The notes under the pieces are model-generated. The model saw nothing but the letters and a program-made list of their open reading frames with translations. It was not told the DNA's origin and did no database searches. This document shows, one piece after another, positions 1 through 11,977 of a stretch of DNA of 64,000 nt. Made by a program: the position numbers and the translations under genes. Numbering within the stretch: position 1 is the first letter of the stretch; the number at the start of each line of letters is the position of its first letter. This DNA comes from Cheiracanthium punctorium (taxonomy: Eukaryota > Arthropoda > Arachnida > Araneae > Cheiracanthiidae): assembly GCA_038373885.1 (NCBI GenBank), contig JAWZYV010013296.1, positions 1-64,000 on the forward strand, read 5' to 3'.

Positions 1-815
1 TGAAAAATTCACCTTCTTATTGTCAATGAAAATTGCCAAATTGTCAATGAATAATAGTAATAAAAAATAAACGCATTATCACTGTCTTTCATAATACATA
101 GGTCTTCTTTCCCCTTCGATTGGGGGGGGGTGGCGTCGAGAGACATCAGTTTTCCTCGGTGTAACCTGTAATCGCAGGCATTACATCCTCCGCGCAGACA
201 GCGGCAACAAAACAGAAAAGTCCATGAATTTTTCATAAGCAAGAAAGCGAGTATTAGTCGGGCGCCGAATGGCAACACTCTTCCATCCATCATACGAGGA
301 GGTCCGGAGGACGCCATAAGCCCCGGTTCCTCGCGTGAAAAATAGCAGCATTTTCTTTTTTAGCCTCGATGTAATCCAACAAGCCCAGAAGTGTTTAAGA
401 TTGTTCTGGCATTTTGTAATCTTACTAATATTCATTTAGAGCATCTATAATGTTAAATGTATTGAGTGTAGATATATTTCCGTCACATGTCTTTTCTAGC
501 AACCGTTGTCATTGCCTCCAGAACGGGCTTTGACTTCTAGTTAGTTAATAGATGTTATCTGAAAACTGCAACAAAACCATTAATTGTTAGTTGAAAATCC
601 AACCTACAACTATCAGTTTTAGTTGTAGAGGGTCAATTAACTCGGCTAAAACTAATCTAGTTTTAGTTTAACAGAAAACTAATTTGTTTGGCCTCCGATA
701 CACAACCCGGGCAGAATAATTTGAAATAAATATCAGAATAGCTTGATTATTTATTCCCCTCCCTCCAGACACACAACCCTGAGCACCCCACAGCACGAAG
801 GTGACCCCAACAACT
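1..815. other. no gene seen
   Basis: AT-rich sequence with no convincing coding region. Positions 505-540 are an inverted near-copy of 7680-7715. A G-run sits near 121-130. The short open frames here have no recognisable product. Confidence 0.6.
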
Positions 816-819
816 TTAA

Positions 820-1208
820 CCCTTTAACGCGCAGTGTTGCCGCTCTGGCAACGCCAAACGCTGACGTTTTGACTGTTGCCAATCACGAAGAATAGATTTG
901 ATTTCTATAAAAATAGTTGCGGGTGACATAGCTCCACGAGAATCCTTTACTTTTTAGCACGTCATTTCCAGTTTTAAAAAAATGGTCACTTATTTTTAAC
1001 AGCACTGGCATTTGCTAGAAAATGGAAGAATGCGAGAACAGCTGGACCGATTGCCCAATGCTGAAAAAAGGGCAGCCGTTACCATCGCTCGACTTAACTA
1101 CCAACGAGATGGCGGACGATCGAAACGTTCATCGCGTGCCACAGATCTAGAGACGCTAGCACAGCCAGCTGTCGTCGAAAAAGGGTCTCTCGCACCTCCT
1201 CAAAGCAG
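820..1208 (+). mobile_element. TTAA-flanked foldback MITE, copy 1 (degraded right end)
   Basis: Starts right after a TTAA (816-819) with CCCTTTAACGCGCAGTGTT, the A-end shared by the other copies of this family. It contains the internal block with GGGCAGCCGTTACCATCGC and the inner block near GATCTAGAGAC. The right end is shortened: most of the inverted B-end is missing and only a trace (CTCCTCAAAG) remains. TTAA target sites with CCC-starting ends are the signature of piggyBac-type elements; no transposase is present. Confidence 0.7.
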
Positions 1209-2460
1209 TGTTGCCTACATTTCTGGACTCATTTCTATGAAAATCATGTTTCTTTGTTATAACAGTACAAGCCTTTATTTGAAAAGTGGAATACCTTAAT
1301 ACAGCCGCATTTTTTAAATTATCAACTGTAACGTGTTTTATTCATCGTTACCCCGATGTACTAAATGCGAAGATTTCAATTTTCTGAAATTTGGCGGAAT
1401 TCCCCCAACTTAAATCAATGTACTCATTTGGCGAGAATTCTGGAGATAGATCGCTTGAAATCCCTTAACAACTGCATTATTTCTTCACGGATCATTAAAA
1501 TTTAACGCTGTATTCTAATAAAACCTTTGCACTTGTTTTCAAAAATCTATTTCCTTAAGCTCTCAATAAATTGCGCCAAGCCGAAATCTGTGCAAACCTC
1601 TAGAACTCACTTTCTCAAAATCGGCATTTGAGCCATTTTATTTTTTCGCCAAACTAAAAAAATTTACCTATTAGCCTCGGAACTCTTCAATTCTTATTGT
1701 TTTGCGTGTAAAGCATTACATTCCTGCTCTGATTTCCCATGCACACGATATTATAATTTAAAAAAAAATAACCTTACGAATATAAACTAACAAAAAAAAA
1801 TCATTATTATTCTTTTATTTTTACTTTGAGAATTTAAAACATTTTATTCGGCAAAATCGTCACACATGGCAACCACGATCCTTATTTCACACTTTTTTCG
1901 CTACAGGGGTTACAATTACGGAAAGCTTTTTGCGTGGAGAGCATAAAAAATCTCTTAAATTCCGGGAACGGGTGGACTTTCAAAGTTTTAAAGTGGACTA
2001 CGATTTATTCTATATTATTTTACGTATCTGTGCTAAATTTCAGGCCGATAGGTCCATTTTTGTGGATTTGTATACGAATCAAATCCACAAACAAAAAAAC
2101 AAACAAAGAGAAATTCATTTTTATTTATAAGATTTGTTATCAAATATATTTAGGTTAGGGTTGCTATACACGTTTTGGGTGGTATCCTAAAACCCGATGT
2201 TGAAACAGCACATGGCTGAAATGTGCTTTAGCCCAATGCATGGTGACATATTTTTTAGAGGGGCGATGAATGCGCCAAGTATTGTCAATTCGATATTTTA
2301 AAGCTGCGAGAAAGTCCGAAAGATCTTGCATTTTTGTGTATCCATTATTGTTATTTTGTAATCTAGCTACTGCGCGACATATGCTTGCTCCATTGGACGT
2401 CATTGAGCTGCTAATTTGGATTTTTGCACATGCGTTATTGTTATTACACTACATCTAGCT
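1209..2460 (-). repeat. dispersed repeat F, minus copy split by a Helitron
   Basis: Two blocks, about 2133-2432 and 1228-1266, read on the minus strand match the uninterrupted copy at 57537-57885. Between them lies the Helitron at 1267-2132. Part of the block reads as an open frame containing LQNNNNGYTKMQDLSDF, and the 57.6 kb copy reads similarly, but both are short and I do not recognise a protein family. I treat it as a repeat of unknown class. Confidence 0.65.
1267..2132 (-). mobile_element. short non-autonomous Helitron
   Basis: On the minus strand it begins TCTTATAAATAAAAATGAA, a Helitron-like 5' end, directly after an A (RC of 2133), and ends CTTG before a T. The 866 bp match the 5' part of the Helitron at 37479-39560 at high identity and then stop. 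The interrupted repeat F shows that nothing was duplicated or lost at the target, as expected for A^T insertion. The 3' end lacks the clear hairpin and CTAG seen in the longer copy. Confidence 0.75.
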
Positions 2461-2464
2461 CTTG

Positions 2465-3164
2465 CCGTTTGCAGCGTGGAATTATCGTCGATATCGGTAC
2501 CGCATACGTTAACGTATTATATAAGTAGATTTTACTTATTTTTTAAACTACCCATCAGTGCATTCGGTTTTTGAAACCAATGTAAAAGTATAGTTAGAGT
2601 ATGACCTATGCTCCCAATCGGGAACCATGGAGATATGAATACATGTGGCGACATGCTGTGTTGCCACATAGTCACTAGAGTTACAGAAACATGAAAAAAG
2701 AAAAGTCAACGTCTGACAATTTTTTAAATAGCGGAAATATTCAATAATTTTAAGCGATAATATTGTGTGGGCATACCAAACTCTCACTTTGACGTCAGAG
2801 TGGCGACGAACGCATAAATAATTTAAAGAGAAAAAAAAAAGTTGAAATTTTTTTGGCAACGCGCATGCTGTTCGTCTTGGAAAAAAGAATGTTGGTATCG
2901 TTGTTTTTGGCTGTAAATGAAATGTTTAAAAATAATAAACTCGTCGTTTTTTAATTGAAACTTCAAATTAAAAAGGTAAGAACAAATATATTAACCATTT
3001 ATACCACCGTCTTGCAACTCTGCAAGATGGTGCAGAGTTGCAATTAAAGCTGTATAAATTAATCATAGACGGTGCAATTAAAGCTGTATAAATTAATCAT
3101 AGTGCATTATAAATATATGAATGGCTTTTTTTTTCCAGAATAATATGATCATAAAGTAATTTTT
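2465..3164. other. no gene seen; small tandem duplication
   Basis: AT-rich. About 3031-3105 holds a tandem duplication of roughly 37 bp containing AAAGCTGTATAAATTAATCA. Nothing else is recognised. Confidence 0.55.
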
Positions 3165-5133
3165 ACTTCCTTGTACGTAGTTTAAGGAAGTAATGTGATC
3201 CCGAAAAATTTTGGGGGCCAAATTTCGACATAAAAACCGATTTTGACTACCTCTAAATTTAATTTAAAAAAATTTTTCGATGCATCTCATCGTAGGCTAG
3301 CATGCACGATCATATTAACGCGTCTGCAACTCATTTTGACCAGTGGCGAGTCTACTGTGGCCAGTTTTTCCATGCCGTCTGTACGTACGTACGTACGTAT
3401 GTATGTAACTCGCATATCTCAAAAACTATAGGTCGTAGAATGTTGAGATTTGATATTTAGGATTGTTCTATGATCTAGTTGTGCACCTCCCCTTTTGGTG
3501 GCAATGGAATGGATAGTTTATGTACAGGACCGCCCAAAAGATTCGAAATACATTACGCTCTATGGGCCGAAATTCATTAAACTCGCCTAACTCAAAAGCT
3601 ATTAGGCGTAGAATGTCGAAACTTCATATTTTGGATAGTTGTAACATCTAGTTGTGCACCTCCCCTTTTGGTTCCATTCGACTGGATAGTTTATCTACAG
3701 GACTGCCCAAAACATTCGAAATACATTACACTCAATGGGCCGAAATTCATTAAACTCGCATATCTCAAAAGCTGTTAGGCGTTGAATGTTGAAACTTTAT
3801 ATTTAGGATTGTTGTAACATCTAGTTGTGCACCTCCCCTTTCGGTTCCATTCGACTGAATAGTTTATCTACAGGACCGCCCAAAAGATTCGAAATACATT
3901 ACGCTCTATGGGCCGAAATTCATCAAAGCGTTTTTTAGAGGTATTGGGCTATTTCAAACGATTCAGAAGTGATATATGCTGTAAAGAGTTAGAAAATGAA
4001 TTTCTCCATTAAAAAAAGTGTCTTTATCATTTATAGTTCTGCTACAGGAACACTCAAAAGATTTCCAATACATTACGGTCAATAGCAATTTTAGGGGCAT
4101 TCATCCATTTCAAGCACAATACCGTCCTACCACATAAGTTAGCTAATGGTCCGACCACGGTCACGTGCCCTCAAGAACTATGCCAAAAGTCGCCAAGCTT
4201 GGCGACTTTTGGTGTACGTGTGTGCATATTTAACTCTCAAATCTCAAAAAGTATTATGAAATTTCATATATAAGAATGTTGTAACATCTAGTTGTGCATC
4301 TCGATTTTTGGTTCCAATCTACTGGAGAGTTTATTTACAGGACCACCGAAAAGAATTTCAGTACCTTAATGTCTATGGACATCTTCAATATAATACAACT
4401 GTAGACAGTCATTGTTTGGTACATGCCCAAAATCTCGCCGTCTGTCCTCGACCTTGGCGAGTTTTGGCGAAATATCGCCAAATTTTGCGATAGTCAGTCA
4501 TTTGGTCCATGCCCAAAGTATCGCCATTTGTCATCGTTCTTGGCCAGTTTTGGCAAAATATCGCCAAATTTGGCGATAATCTGTCATTGTTTGGTTCATG
4601 CTTAAAATCTCGCCAAATGTCGTCGACATTGACGAGTTTCGCCGAAATATCGCCAAATTTGGAGCCAAAAATTATTTCCTATTTTGTATAACTCTAAAAG
4701 TTTAACCCGTAGATTTTTTAACTTTGTATTTAGAACTATTTTAATATCTAACTGCTTTCAATATCTTTTTTGACAGCAATCGACTGAGAATTTATTTACA
4801 TGGTGAGCCAAATGACTTTGAATACATTGAGGTGTATAGATGCATTCAATTCATTGAAAGTCTGTGGTCAATGACTACTTTGGCTATCCCCAAAATCTCG
4901 CTGACTATCTCAAGTTTGTCGGCTTTTGGTGAAATATCGCCAAATACAGTGTCAGAAGGAAATCTTTCAAATTGAACTCAGCTTGGCAATATCGAAATAT
5001 TTGGCTAGAAATCGCTAAACCTTACTATTATTGATATTTTATCTCTTTCAAACAAATAAATTTAGAGGAAGTGCGACGAAAATATTTTTGATCTAATGGA
5101 CGTGCAAGGAAGTCATGTGTTGGACACATCAGA
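3165..5133 (+). mobile_element. Helentron-associated-like element, family B, copy 1
   Basis: A 1969 bp element set in a T-run (TTTT before ACTTCC, TTTTTTT after CAGA). The 5' end ACTTCCTTGTACG pairs with CGTGCAAGGAAGT near the 3' end (one mismatch), and the 5' end also folds locally with AAGGAAGTA. The 3' end holds the palindromic ATGTGTTGGACACAT followed by CAGA. Inside are about three ~175 bp tandem units (starting near 3410, 3584, 3755), then more diverged units, and many copies of the palindrome TCGCCAAATTTGGCGA. No coding capacity. Subterminal inverted repeats, a 3' stem-loop, central tandem repeats and T-tract insertion are traits of Helentron-associated (DINE/INE-1-like) elements; the class is inferred from structure only. 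Confidence 0.7.
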
Positions 5134-5243
5134 TTTTTTTAATTCTAAAAAGTTTGTGATATTTAATTAATATTGTAACACGAAATTATATTTTATGTTT
5201 CAGCGATCACACAGTTAGTCATTGCACCACTTACAATGTTTTT

Positions 5244-7204
5244 ACTTCCTTGTACGTAGTATAAGGAAGTAATGTGATCCCGAAAAATTTTGGGGGCCAA
5301 ATTTCGACATAAAAACCGATTTTGACTACCTCTAAATTTAATTTAAAATTTTTTTTCGATGCATCTCATCGTAGGCTAGCATGCACGATCATATTAACGC
5401 GTCTGCAACTCATTTTGACCAGTGGCGAGTCTACTGTGGCCAGTTTTTCCATGCCGTCTGTACGTACGTACGTATGTATGTAACTCGCATATCTCAAAAA
5501 CTATTGGTCGTAGAATGTTGAGATTTGATATTTAGGATTGTTCTATGATCTAGTTGTGCACCTCCCCTTTTGGTGGCAATCGAATGGATAGTTTATGTAC
5601 AGGACCGCCCAAAAGATTCGAAATACATTACGCTCTATGGGCCGAAACTCATTAAACTCGCCTAACTCAAAAGCTGTTAGGCGAAGAATGTCGAAACTTC
5701 ATATTTTGGATAGCTGTAACATCTAGTTGTGCACCTCCCCTTTTGGTTCCACTCGAATGGATAGTTTATCTACAGGACTGCCCAAAACATTCGAAATACA
5801 TTACACTCAATGGGCCGAAATTCATTAAACTCGCATATCTCAAAAACTGTTAGGCGTTGAATGTTGAAACTTTATATTTAGGATTGTTGTAACATCTAGT
5901 TGTGCACCTCCCTTTTCGGTTCCATTCGACTGAATAGTTTATCTACAGCACCGCCCAAAAGATTCGAAATACATTACGCTCTATGGGCCGAAATTCATCA
6001 AAGCGTTTTTTAGAGGTATTGGGCTATTTCAAACGATTCAGAAGTGATATATGCTGTAAAGAGTTAGAAAATGAATTTCTCCATTAAAAAAAGTGTCTTT
6101 ATCATTTATAGTTCTGCTACAGGAACACTCAAAAGATTTCCAATACATTACGGTCAATAGCAATTTTAGGGGCATTCATCCATTTCAAGCACAATACCGT
6201 CCTACCACATAAGTTAGCTAATGGTCCGACCACGGTCACGTGCCCTCAAGAACTATGCCAAAAGTCGCCAAGCTTGGCGACTTTTGGTGTACGTGTGTGC
6301 ATATTTAACTCTCAAATCTCAAAAAGTATTATGAAATTTCATATATAAGAATGTTGTAACATCTAGTTGTGCATCTCGATTTTTGGTTCCAATCTACTGG
6401 AGAGTTTATTTACAGGACCACCGAAAAGAATTTCAGTACCTTAATGTCTATGGACATCTTCAATATAATACAACTGTAGACTGTCATTGTTTGGTACATG
6501 CCCAAAATCTCGCCGTCTGTCCTCGACCTTGGCGAGTTTTGGCGAAATATCGCCAAATTTGGCGATAGTCAGTCATTTGGTCCATGCCCAAAGTATCGCC
6601 ATTTGTCATCGTTCTTGGCGAGTTTTGGCAAAATATCGCCAAATTTGGCGATAATCTGTCATTGTTTGGTTTATGCTTAAAATCTCGCCAAATGTCGTCG
6701 ACATTGACGAGTTTCGCCGAAATATCGCCAAATTTGGCGCCAAAAATTATTTCCTATTTTGTATAACTCTAAAACTTTAACCCGTAGATTTTTTAACTTT
6801 GTATTTAGAACTATTGTAATATCTAACTGTTTTCAATATCTTTTTTGACAGCAATCGACTGAGAATTTATTTACATGGTGAGCCAAATGACTTTGAATAC
6901 ATTGAGGTGTATAGATGCATTCAATTCATTGAAAGTCTGTGGTCAATGACTACTTTGGCTATCCCCAAAATCTCGCTGACTATCTCAAGTTTGTCGGCTT
7001 TTGGTGAAATGTCGCCGAATAAAGTGTCAGAAGGAAATCTTTCAAATTGAACTCAGCTTGGCGATATCGAAATATTTGGCTAGAAATCGCTAAACCTTAC
7101 TATTATTGATATTTTATCTCTTTCAAACAAATAAATTTAGAGGAAGTGCGTCGAAAATATTTTTGATCTAATGGACGTGCAAGGAAGTCATGTGTTGGAC
7201 ACAT

Positions 7205-7208
<4 letters not shown>
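5244..7208 (+). mobile_element. Helentron-associated-like element, family B, copy 2
   Basis: Almost identical to the copy at 3165-5133, in the same orientation and only 110 bp away, with the same ends, internal ~175 bp units and palindromes. The 3' T-run is long (about 28 T). The near-identity suggests a recent second insertion or a local duplication. Confidence 0.7.
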
Positions 7209-7236
<28 letters not shown>

Positions 7237-8233
7237 GGTCAACCTCACAAGAATATTAGCGATTTTCAAAAAGTTCTTAGATTAAACTGTTCACAAACAC
7301 TTCAGTAACACTTTATACTATAGATAGGCACCGTTTTATTTAACTCTAGAGCAAAAAAACACATTTTGTCTAATAAATTTCACATGAATTATAAAACTTT
7401 AAAATACCAACTTTCATTGTGTTTATAATCTATTTCTGCACACTGCAGTAAAAAAAAATTAAACATTTAAATTGTTCACGCAAAAAGAGTTTTAAAAAAC
7501 GCAAAAACCACAGAAATTCTACGAGATTCGCTGAGTGTAGCAGTAATTTCATGTTTTATTTCTTGTCTAAAAATACTTTTTTATTGCTCCTCGACTTTTC
7601 AATGTCTTCTTAAACGGCTGCAATTATTATCCGTAAATTCGAAGAACACAGGAGTTGGAAAACCAAATACATATGTTGTACTAGAAGTCAAAGCCCGTTG
7701 TGGAGGCAGTAACAACTTTTAATCTTCGTCCGCCTAAAATAAATAATTTCATATTCAATTTTCATTATATGTATCCAAATCGAATGTCATGCTCATCTGG
7801 AAATGCGCGCAAACTTTTCGCATTCGAAAGATTTCGTTTTGTGCACACAGCCAGTCTTATATCCATACAGACAATTTATTTGTGAAAAAAAAATTAAACC
7901 ATGTAATCTGGAAAAACTATTTTAAACGAATTGGAATTCCAAACGTAAGACATCATTTTCACTTGAAATAGGTAATTTTATCACGCAAAATGATTAGTTT
8001 TTTTTACTCTCGGAAATAAAATGGAGTTGAAAAGAGCGAAAAATCGCTTAAAAATGAGGAAACGAGTGGATTTTTAGATTTTTAAAGTAACGCAGATTGC
8101 TTAGTATATTTTTATACATAATTATGAAAAATTTTCAAGTGGATCGTCCAAACAGTGTGAATTTTATGACAGTTTTAGACCATAACTTTTTAATCCGTTG
8201 GATTAATGACGGTAAAAGTTTTGTTTTGAAGTG
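7209..8233. other. no gene seen
   Basis: Poly-T (7209-7236), then AT-rich sequence. 7680-7715 is the inverted partner of 505-540. No coding region recognised. Confidence 0.55.
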
Positions 8234-8290
8234 GTCGGACCGGAATTGTTAAAGAGTGAGTGAGTCACTCTTTAACAATTCCGGTCCGAC
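8234..8290. repeat. perfect 26 bp hairpin
   Basis: Arms 8234-8259 and 8265-8290 are perfect inverted copies (GTCGGACCGGAATTG and its complement at the tips) around a 5-base loop. The right arm runs directly into a truncated TTAA-type MITE. It may be a foldback formed at the broken end of that MITE. Confidence 0.8.
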
Positions 8291-8449
8291 TGGCTGTGCC
8301 GCACAGCTAGTCTGCGTCAAAAAACGGGTCTCTAAGATCTATGGCATGCGATGAACGTTTCGATCGTCCGCCATCTTGCTGATAGTTAAGTCGAGCGATG
8401 GCAACGGCTGCCCTTTTTCAGCATTGGAAAAGGGTTGCGTCTCAAAGGG
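8291..8449 (+). mobile_element. TTAA foldback MITE, copy 2 (5'-truncated)
   Basis: Holds the central TGGCTGTGCCGCACAGC region and the B-end, finishing with CTCAAAGGG before TTAA at 8450-8453. The left half of the element is missing and the hairpin at 8234-8290 takes its place. Confidence 0.7.
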
Positions 8450-8453
8450 TTAA

Positions 8454-9160
8454 AAAACTTCAATGGGTCCGGCCACCTAACTGCGTAACCACTTAAAATC
8501 TAGCAGCCATTCTAGTTACTACCACTTCTTTTTGCAAAAATCACTAATCTTCTGTGATATTTTCTCTATGGAGAAGTAGAATTAAGAATTAAAAAAGTTT
8601 TGACTATTTATAACTCGTAAATTCATAACTGAAAAAAATTAGGCATTTACTACATTGAAAAAAAAAAAAAAAAAAAAACTTAATTACTAAAAACTTAAGT
8701 AAAGTCACATACTGTAATAATTTAGTGGTCCCTCAAAAGCGGGGACCTGGGTCATCTGCACCTCTTGCCCCTGCGGTAATCTTGGCCAGGGAGTGCCCCC
8801 CCCCCCCGCTTAAGATTTAAATTCCCTTTTTTTTCCGAACAGGAAAAAAAAATAAAATTGATATAATATATATTTTTTTTTTCCCTGTTCGGAAATAAAA
8901 AGTCACTATATAGTCTTCGGCTGTCGAAAGAAACAAAAACCTTTTCTCCAGTGCACCGAACGGAACAATTTCGCGCGACCACATTTCCCGCGAAAAGTAT
9001 CGCATGCAAAAAAGATTTATTTCCCGGACCCCCTCCCACTGACAATGAATCACGTAACAAGCCGTGATGCATGACCGATGTTGCCATTTGACGTTTGGCT
9101 AATACCCTCTTTTTGTGGCCATGAAAAATTCATACGTACTGCCGTTACCTTTGGCAAGGA
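8454..9160. other. no gene seen; AT/homopolymer-rich with a short inverted repeat
   Basis: Contains poly-A (8659-8678), a C-run near 8799, and an inverted pair around 8830-8895 (TTTCCGAACAGG and CCTGTTCGGAAA). Open frames on the minus strand here are of low complexity and match nothing I recognise. Confidence 0.5.
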
Positions 9161-9224
9161 GGAATAAAAGACCGCGCCAAGCGCTCTAATCTTCCAGTAG
9201 AAAATTGCCCGATTGTTGTGTGTG

Positions 9225-9600
9225 AAACGTCACTTTTTAATACTCCGAAGCGCAACCATTTCCCACTGTCGAAAAAGTGCAGCCGATTGCCAACTCGCGT
9301 TTTAACTACCAGCAAGATGCTAGGACGTACCCAGGGGGGTGTGGTCCAGGGGGTCCCTCCCGAAATTTCAATTTTTGTTAGCAAAATAATGATGATGAAG
9401 TCTTTTGGTGGAAAATTATCCCTTTTACACCGTTTGGACCCCCTCCGAAATTTTCGGACCCTCCCCGAAATTTTTTTTCTTGGGTACGTCCCTGGCAAGA
9501 TGGCGGTCGATTGAATCGCCCATCGATTGGATCGAGCGGTCGATTGGATCGAGCCACAGTGATCAAGAATATTTTTGACGCAGCCGGCTGTGTCAAAAAT
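9225..9600 (+). repeat. degraded relative of the TTAA MITE family
   Basis: GAAGCGCAACCATTTCCCACT and the following ACTACCAGCAAGATG are diverged versions of the B-end of the TTAA MITEs. The copy is interrupted by the hAT-like MITE at 9320-9494. No intact end is visible. Confidence 0.55.
9320..9494 (+). mobile_element. hAT-like MITE with 8 bp TSD
   Basis: The 175 bp element has inverted ends CTAGGACGTACCC and (from the right) CAGGGACGTACCC. It is flanked by an exact 8 bp duplication GCAAGATG (9312-9319 and 9495-9502). The 8 bp duplication and CAGGG-type ends fit the hAT superfamily. It is inserted in an older TTAA-type MITE remnant. Confidence 0.8.
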
Positions 9601-9607
9601 TGTTTAA

Positions 9608-10123
9608 CCCTTTAACGCTCAGTGTTTCCCGCTCTGGGAACACCCAACTCTGACGTTTTGAATGTTGCCAGTGACGAAGAGTAGATTTGATTTCTATAAA
9701 AAAAAGTTTCGGGTGACGTAGCTCCACGAGAAACCTCTACTTTTTAAGCTGGTCATTTCCCGTAAAAAAATTGTCACGATTATTTTTAACAGCACTGACA
9801 TCTGCTGAAAAATGGAAGAATGCGAGAACAGCTGGATAGATGGCCCAATGCTGAAAAAAAGGCCAGCCGTTGCCAACGCCCGTTTTAACTATCAGCAAGT
9901 TGGTGGACGATCGAAACGTTCATCGCGTGCCACAGATCTGGAGACCCTTTTTTGACGACAGCTGGCTGTGCGCGTACACAACCAGCTGCGTCAGAAAAGG
10001 GTCTCTAGATCTGTGGCACCCGATGAACGTTTCGATCGTCCGCCTTCTTGCTGGTATTTAAGTCGAGCGATGGCAACGGCTGCCTTTTTTTCCAGCATTG
10101 GGAAAGTGTTGCGCCTCAAAGGG
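9608..10123 (+). mobile_element. TTAA foldback MITE, copy 3 (full length)
   Basis: Bounded by TTAA at 9604-9607 and 10124-10127. The left A-end is CCCTTTAACGCTCAGTG and the right B-end finishes GCGCCTCAAAGGG. An inverted copy of the B-end lies inside, so the right two thirds can fold on themselves. It has no coding capacity. Confidence 0.8.
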
Positions 10124-10244
10124 TTAATTAAAATAAAATGTTTCATTCGTGAATCAAAACAGCCAGACTATCAGAGTTGCGTTCTCACGGCTAGGACACC
10201 GCGAGTTGAAGTATTAATGCTTCCAAATTTTTAACAGTGTTTAT

Positions 10245-11260
10245 GATTTCGGTTTGTCCGCCTGTCCGCCCGTCCGTGCTCAAATTGCCGTAAGTATGCA
10301 CGAATTTCTACGATATTTATATATGTTATTCCTGCGTGCAGTTGCATGTGCCCTATTGAAAATGGAGTTTGTAGCATTTATAGATCTTTTACAGGATTAC
10401 TGAAAAAAATTTCAATACATTACGCTCTGTGGAAAGTCATTCTTTAAAGCGTAATTTAGAGATATTCGGGTATTTCAAACGAAACAGAATTGTTATATGT
10501 CATTAAGGATTACAAAATAAAGCTATCCGTCAAAAATAGTGCGTGTGTTCAGCAGTGGTCTGGGCGCTAAACTCCGTTCCCACTAGAATACGGCAAGTGA
10601 AGCAGTGCCCGGCTTGAGCAATGCTTGGGAGGGTGAACTCCTCTCTCGGCTGGACTGCTGTAGGAGGGTGTACGCTAAGGAGAGCTGGTGCATGAAAATT
10701 CCTTCGTGGTTCTAATGTCCTCCATATTTAACGCTACTTCTGGGGGTACCGATTTCAAGTGGTTGGTCCCTCATCAGAAATGGGCTCAATATTAGGTGGC
10801 AAAAGTCCGACTTCTTCCTTTGGGGCTTATTAAAATGGAAGACGCCCCACCTCTGCCCAGCACCATCCTATATACAGGACCTCGCACCACTCTGTGGTTA
10901 CCAGAGGGCATCAGAAACAACAACAACAAGGATTACAATATGAATCTATCCATGAAAAATAGTGGATCTGTCATTTAAAGTTCTTCCACAGTGGCACTCA
11001 GAAGAACTTCCAATGCATTACTGTCATTGACAGTGTCACAAACAGACATTCACCCATATCAAGTACAAATACCATCCTACTATACAGTTAGCTAATTGTC
11101 CAACGACGGTCGTGTGCCTTCCTGAAAAACTGCACCAAATGGGACCAAGCTTGGCATCTTTCAGAATAAATCGCCAAATATGATACGAAAAAATTTTGGA
11201 AAACGGAACCCAGCTTGAGGAAATATTCATTTTTGGTGGACAATCAAAAAACTAATAATG
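10245..11260 (+). repeat. diverged family-B-like repeat, ends missing
   Basis: Blocks such as TTCAATACATTACGCTCTG and the later AATAAATCGCCAAATA match the interior of the elements at 3165 and 5244 in order, but the ends with ACTTCC and CAGA are absent. It is an older copy, interrupted by a SINE-like insertion at about 10546-10929. Confidence 0.55.
10546..10929 (+). mobile_element. SINE-like retroposon
   Basis: About 385 bp, richer in GC than its surroundings, ending in a simple AACAACAACAA tail. It is flanked by imperfect ~37 bp direct repeats that start GGATTACAA (10508 and 10930) and end near AAAAATAGTG, which look like an aged target-site duplication. The host sequence on both sides is family-B-like. 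No coding capacity; a tRNA-like head is not clear. Confidence 0.6.
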
Positions 11261-11977
11261 TGATAATATTATTAATTTAAGGCAATTTCTACTGGAATGT
11301 AGAAAATCCGTAACTCGCCCTCTAATGAACTGATTTGTGTTAAAATTCTTAAAAACATTCGCTCCCAAGGATTCCCTCCCCCCCTTTAGGTAGTTAACCT
11401 TCGAGTCACATTGCTATAACCACTATGCTCGCCACATTTAAGTAGAATTCATTGCCAAATTTGACGAAAAATGATTGTGCTGAAAAGGGTTTTACAATCG
11501 ATGAATTTGGCATGATTTATTTTTCTTGTTGAATAAGTTATTTTGCTAGTTTATTTGTTTATATGGTTGATTGAGACATTTTATTTCTCCGCGTTTCTTG
11601 GCTGCAATCTCGGAAACTGTGTCCTTCTTGAGCATCTCTGTTTAACATTTACCGAATTCCAAATAACAGTGATAAACAAGGATCGGTGTACAAAGATAGG
11701 TATCCATTTACTAGTTAAGAAACAATCTCGAATTGTCCGACAGATCAGTCTGTTTAACACAGAGGTTGCTAACCTCACTGCGTATGTGAAGCTGAGTTTT
11801 ACAAACTGCGAATGTAAAAAAGAAACCTGGCAGCAAAATGATTCTTATTTGTATCCATGAAAATTACACTCATTACATTTATTTTTCTTTCTGTTAAAAT
11901 AAATTATTTCATATTCAATTTTTTATCATAGATTACTACGGAATTTATATATGTTATTTCTATGTACTATGCCATCT
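11261..11977. other. no gene seen
   Basis: AT-rich. A 105-codon open frame at 11543-11860 is hydrophobic at its start but has no recognisable domain, and I do not call it a gene. Confidence 0.5.

Noticed and set aside
8752..9514. Open frames of 111-117 codons on the minus strand
   Set aside because: They cross MITE ends, homopolymers and repeat junctions; no conserved domain.
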